Source: Margaritifera margaritifera (taxonomy: Eukaryota; Mollusca; Bivalvia; Unionida; Margaritiferidae). From it: a stretch of 64,000 nucleotides of DNA. The stretch spans positions 124,001 through 188,000 of the forward strand of contig JAQPZY010001148.1 of the NCBI GenBank assembly GCA_029931535.1, in the 5' to 3' direction. The notes beneath the pieces were generated by a model. That model saw only the letters and a program-made list of their open reading frames with translations, ran no database searches and was not told the DNA's origin. Both the position numbers and the translations under genes were made by a program. Of this stretch, positions 60,358-64,000 are shown one piece after another (positions within the stretch are counted from its first letter, which is position 1; each line of letters opens with the position of its first letter).

Positions 60358-60612
60358 ACCTTTTCAGGGCATGATTGTGAGACATGGACAAATAAAATCA
60401 ATAGAAGCTAAGGTTACGGCTATTTCTTAGTAAAATTTAATCGATGATGTATTTTCATGTGTATAATACAACCGTTACACTGTTTTGCATACATGACTGT
60501 ATCATGTATTCATTTATTTTCTTTTTGATATAATTACTTGTATGTTGGATGTACATATTAAAAAATAAGTTTTTATTGCATAAATCCTTATTTTTTCCGT
60601 GATGGTTGAGGG

Positions 60613-61460
60613 TGTTACGGAATCATACCTTTTTACCTTTTTATAATGATTTAATTTACTAATTTATGATTTCTGTTTTAGTCTGAATAGGGGTTAGCAT
60701 ATCAGTATAGATACGACTATTCCTCGATCAATAAGTGGTCACATGATCAATTGCGCGGGAAATGAAGTCGACCTGGCTTTGTACTTTTTAGAAATCAACA
60801 TTGAAAGGTCACATTCCATACTACACAATAACATTATGTTTACTCTTTAAGATTTTTAGTACACTAGACCTTTGGGTAAATGACGCGTAACCTAGTTCCT
60901 GATTGGTTCTTAGAGGGTTGTGTTATTTTGAAATACCATAGTATTAAAGACGGAGAAAGGATATTCCCTTTTTATTTTGCGCACTTAGTAAAGATATATA
61001 GGGAATAATCTTGGGAATTATCATTCTTTACAGTTGCTTGATCGAGGAGAGGTTATTGAAATTATTCAGTTCTGTGTGGAATTTATTTAATTAGTAATTC
61101 ATCTGAATTACTATACAGCTCCGTGGAATTATCGGACATTATTCTAAAACTTGTGAGATTTTAGACTTGCAAGGATTATTTTGGATTACACCAGAACTTA
61201 TCAGTTTCAGCACATTACAGGCTTTTTCATTCGGAATACCACATCCGGATTATTCTGATTAACAACTGGAAGTGAACTTTAAAACAATTTAGGACTTTTT
61301 AGGATATTCTATACTGTAAGTTATTTTAATTCTTTCACTTTGATTGTTTGTTGAATTATTTTAATTCTTTTAATATTTTAGGAAATTAAAGTTTTGCATT
61401 TTAATCTTGAAAGCTTGTTTGTGTCTTTTATTCTGTTACATTACCCCTAGAGTCGTAACA
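60613..61460 (+). repeat. LTR 3
   Basis: 848 bp. It has two private substitutions relative to LTRs 1 and 2 (61267 and 61287). It is followed by ATAT, matching the base quartet before LTR 1. Confidence 0.95.
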
Positions 61461-62048
61461 ATATTTAATAGTGGACTTTACTGTCATGAATTCTCCACTA
61501 TAAACACAGTAACACAGACCAATAACACAGGTCATTATTTTCAACCAATACTTTTTATTAAAATTGGGTTTAGCACAACATTAAATAGTCAGATGAGACA
61601 AACGTTATTTCTTCACAATAACTGTACATGCATTGTTTAAGCAAATAATCACGCGCCTTTATTAACTAGTTAAAACTGAATTTTTTAACTGATTTATAAG
61701 ATAGGAAAAAGATATAAAGGTACAGTAGGGCTGCAGCAAGAGAATAAACCAGAAGTTCTTACTTTTCCTTTGAATCCGAAGGTTATTTAAATCCATCCCT
61801 ATATTCACACAGTCATATATTGGTTGTTATATGTACAAATGCATACATGCAAGCGAGCAATTGAATTTACACACGATTGACACATTTCCACTCATGCAAA
61901 GACGGAGTGCATATTCATTTTTTTAATTCTTTATTTTGAGTCAGAAAAAATACATATAAAACAGTGTTATGTAAGTTCAGTACAGATGTGATCTTTAAAT
62001 GTGTATAGCATTATACTTGGATTCTTCTTATTTTGTATTGTATACACC

Positions 62049-62116
<68 letters not shown>

Positions 62117-62221
62117 ACCATATATCTAAACTATTATAAAGTTGATATAAAGAAAAAGAAAACTTTGCAAGAACAGTCATTTTTTTCTAAGGATTGGCAG
62201 TAGCTTTGAGAGGCTTCCATT
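61461..62221. other. Spacer with (GA)n
   Basis: No gene is seen. A (GA)n run lies at about 62049-62105 and a G run directly after. Confidence 0.5.
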
Positions 62222-62656
62222 TTATTCTATCTTCTTTAATTTATTTTGATGGAAACAAGTAATTTTTTCTACGTCATATCGATCATATAGAATCGAGCGA
62301 AAAACTTTAGTGGAATGAAAGTTTTTAACAACTTTACACGCGTAAATAAAATGTTTTGCTAAAATTATTATGAAATTAACCAGTTCCTTGCCATTTCTCT
62401 GCACACCAAAGAAAACATTAAATAAATTGATATTTAAATCTATATTATTTTCTTTGAAAAAATCCTGAAGCTTTCCAAAGAAATCTTGTACATACATGCA
62501 TTCCAAAAATAAGTGAATCTGATTACCTTCGTTCATTCCACAGACATTGCACATCGATGTGCAATGGATTTTACATTTATATAAAAATGTGTTGGTTGCT
62601 AAAATAAGAATGAGAAACTTGTATTGAAAAGTTCTAAGTTTTGTAACAGGGTACAA
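62222..62656 (-). pseudogene. Non-LTR ORF2 C-terminal fragment
   Basis: A 144-codon minus-strand frame contains KLRTFQYKFLILILATNTFL, then CNVCGMNEGNQIHLFLEC, then a hydrophobic segment. FQYKxLxRIL-type text followed by C-x2-C...H-x4-C is the terminal finger region of L1/Tx1-like ORF2 proteins. It belongs to a different family from element C. No RT domain is attached, and a Penelope-like relic adjoins its 5' side. Confidence 0.7.
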
Positions 62657-62679
62657 CAGATGATAGAGACTAGCACATT

Positions 62680-63027
62680 CTCTAGCAGAGCAACGAGCGA
62701 AAACTTATATGTTCCAAACAGAACGTGCAAAACAGAGAATGTAATTAACTCATCACATGTAAGATCTGCAGCCTTCAGCATGTCGGATAAACTGAAAAGC
62801 TACACAAAAGGATCAAAATTCACAGATTTGATTGGATGACAAAGAAGCTGGATAGAAGTCCAGTTGCAGAACACTTCTCTTCCCCTGGCCACACTTTCAG
62901 TGATGTAACAATGACTATAATTAGCCACAACCCCAACTGGAGTTCCGAAACCAGGAAAGAAAAAGAACCTTACTGGATACGCCGCCTTAGTACACTGAAG
63001 CCAAGCGATTTAAACCATCAAGACTAG
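62680..63027 (+). pseudogene. Penelope-like element, C-terminal GIY-YIG region, frameshifted
   Basis: The frame at 62836-63027 reads SPVAEHFSSPGHTFSD, then RKEKEPYWIRRLSTLKP, then a stop soon after LN. This is the characteristic end of Penelope-like polyproteins (VAEHF..pGH...D, RKxxExYWIxxLxTLxPxGLN), downstream of the GIY-YIG endonuclease. The preceding frame (62624-62839) is shifted and its GIY-YIG signature is not readable. The RT is absent. Confidence 0.75.
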
Positions 63028-63239
63028 AAAGAAGAAAACCACACTCACGCAAATTAAATCTGTTTACAGCCACCACATTTTCGATTAAATAATTACTTAA
63101 TTTTGCTCATTAGTCACTCACTCACCTACAATTACTAAATTACTACTGTTTTTTTTTTTTTTTTTTTTGCAGTTTTTCCTGGTATTATTATTGCTATGGT
63201 CATTACTCGCCTTACGGATACAATGAAATATCTGGGATA

Positions 63240-63540
63240 TAATCTGCGGTTACACTAATTTACATTAAAAAACAGACGGCGCTGTGGCTCCTCCTATGTA
63301 GGTCAAAACCAACTAGTTAACAACATCATAAGTCGAGTTGAAGCCAACTAGACGACACATCAAACATTTTCAAGCTGTAATTCCTTAGAAATAGTTATGT
63401 AAACATTTGTAATTTCAACACTTGTTTGTGTTTATTGTTTGTCTTGTTTCTGTTTTGTGTTTTCCTTTGAAAATGACTCAGTGAGAGTTGAAAGCGCTTA
63501 GGCTAGTTAAAAACTAGCTTTGCACTGTTTGTTGTCAGTT
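63240..63540 (+). ncRNA. Penelope-like 3' tail with possible hammerhead-ribozyme relic
   Basis: At 63469-63495 the sequence AAAATGACTCAGTGAGAGTT is followed by GAAAGCG. It has the order ATGA, stem CTC-AGTG-AGAG, GAAA, resembling the CUGAUGA / stem II / GAAA core of hammerhead ribozymes, which are known in Penelope-like elements. The first box is imperfect, and I have not verified stems I and III. A hairpin GCTAGTT / AACTAGC follows at about 63502-63518. Confidence 0.35.
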
Positions 63541-63636
63541 TATTGCATTTATCTTAATCAATCCAGACACACGCGATCCCTTGCTGGATCCAGTGCACCC
63601 GAAAGGACTTATTCGCCATATGATTTGTACTCTTTT

Positions 63637-63637
<1 letters not shown>

Positions 63638-63713
<76 letters not shown>
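63638..63713. repeat. (TA)n microsatellite
   Basis: A pure dinucleotide run. The ORF across it is an artefact. Confidence 0.97.
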
Positions 63714-63716
<3 letters not shown>

Positions 63717-64000
63717 CATACTTGAGTATTTGAGTGTTAGAACCTGGACTACACAGCAATTGTATAATTTTTTTCAATCATTTGAACATTTACACAGGGG
63801 ATGATTTTGTCATTACGATGAGTAACGTCTACACACACTGAAAAGTGAGTATGATATCCTTTTAAACTAGGAAAGAAATTTGAAACTTTATCTATGATCG
63901 TAGAAAAGGGTTTTGAAGATGTCCACTACAGTTTTGCACATTTCATTCAAACACCTATGGGCCTTGCTGGGACAGGGGTGGGAGTGTGCAATAAATAAGC

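Larger units (their letters stand above)
51042..61460 (+). mobile_element. Gypsy-like LTR retrotransposon, tandem dimer (three LTRs, two internal regions)
   Basis: LTR (51042-51889), internal region (51890-55826), LTR (55827-56674), internal region (56675-60612), LTR (60613-61460). All LTRs are 848 bp, begin TGTTACG and end CGTAACA. ATAT flanks only the outer ends (51038-51041 and 61461-61464). The internal regions are essentially identical except for a one-base A-run indel (near 55090 / 59875). The LTRs differ by about three substitutions in total. The dimer is thus very young and inserted as one unit, or arose by unequal LTR recombination at the site. Confidence 0.93.

Overview
The window is nuclear DNA of a metazoan. 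It holds intron-less, replication-type histone H3 sequence ending in the histone 3' stem-loop, metazoan retroelement clades (Tx1/L1-like, RNase H-bearing I/Nimb-like, a SCAN-like-gag Gypsy, a Penelope remnant), decayed hAT, pogo and piggyBac-type DNA transposons, AT-rich spacers and long microsatellites. This mix suggests a marine invertebrate, possibly a lophotrochozoan such as a mollusc, but that placement is inference.

Region 1 (about 1-12190): a decayed I/Nimb-like non-LTR retrotransposon (element A, minus strand) with a 0.6 kb piggyBac-like MITE inside its ORF1. It is followed by a family of hairpin-rich repeats of about 800 bp (called HRR here), which alternate with short unrelated inserts. 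Region 2 (12190-18330): element B, a decayed Tx1-like retrotransposon on the minus strand, followed by another HRR copy and a 342-codon ORF of unknown function. Region 3 (20820-31700): a histone H3 locus. One H3 gene is complete. A second, duplicated H3 gene is interrupted by element C, a 7.5 kb Tx1-like retrotransposon with both ORFs intact. H3 codons 8-136 lie at its 3' end and H3 codons 1-11 plus an H3-type promoter lie at its 5' end, so a Tx1-clade element sits inside the H3 tail sequence in the sense orientation. Region 4 (31700-51040): mostly non-coding, with a large imperfect palindrome, a decayed hAT carrying a nested pogo-like element, an OTU-like pseudogene, an ORF1-type retrotransposon pseudogene split by a MITE, and many simple repeats. 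Region 5 (51042-61460): a very young Gypsy-like LTR element present as a tandem dimer (LTR-internal-LTR-internal-LTR), with a single intact 861-codon gag-protease-integrase-remnant ORF per unit and a displaced RT fragment. Region 6 (61461-64000): non-LTR and Penelope-like remnants.

The main result is element C. The two H3 flanks overlap by about 13 nt (codons 8-11 plus one base) but use different synonymous codons. They therefore look like two different H3 genes hit at the same site and later recombined, or one site reshaped by gene conversion. The sense orientation means the H3 promoter would read into the element and the H3 stem-loop lies downstream of it. This points to a histone-gene-targeted non-LTR retrotransposon. 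I know of no published example, but I could not search.
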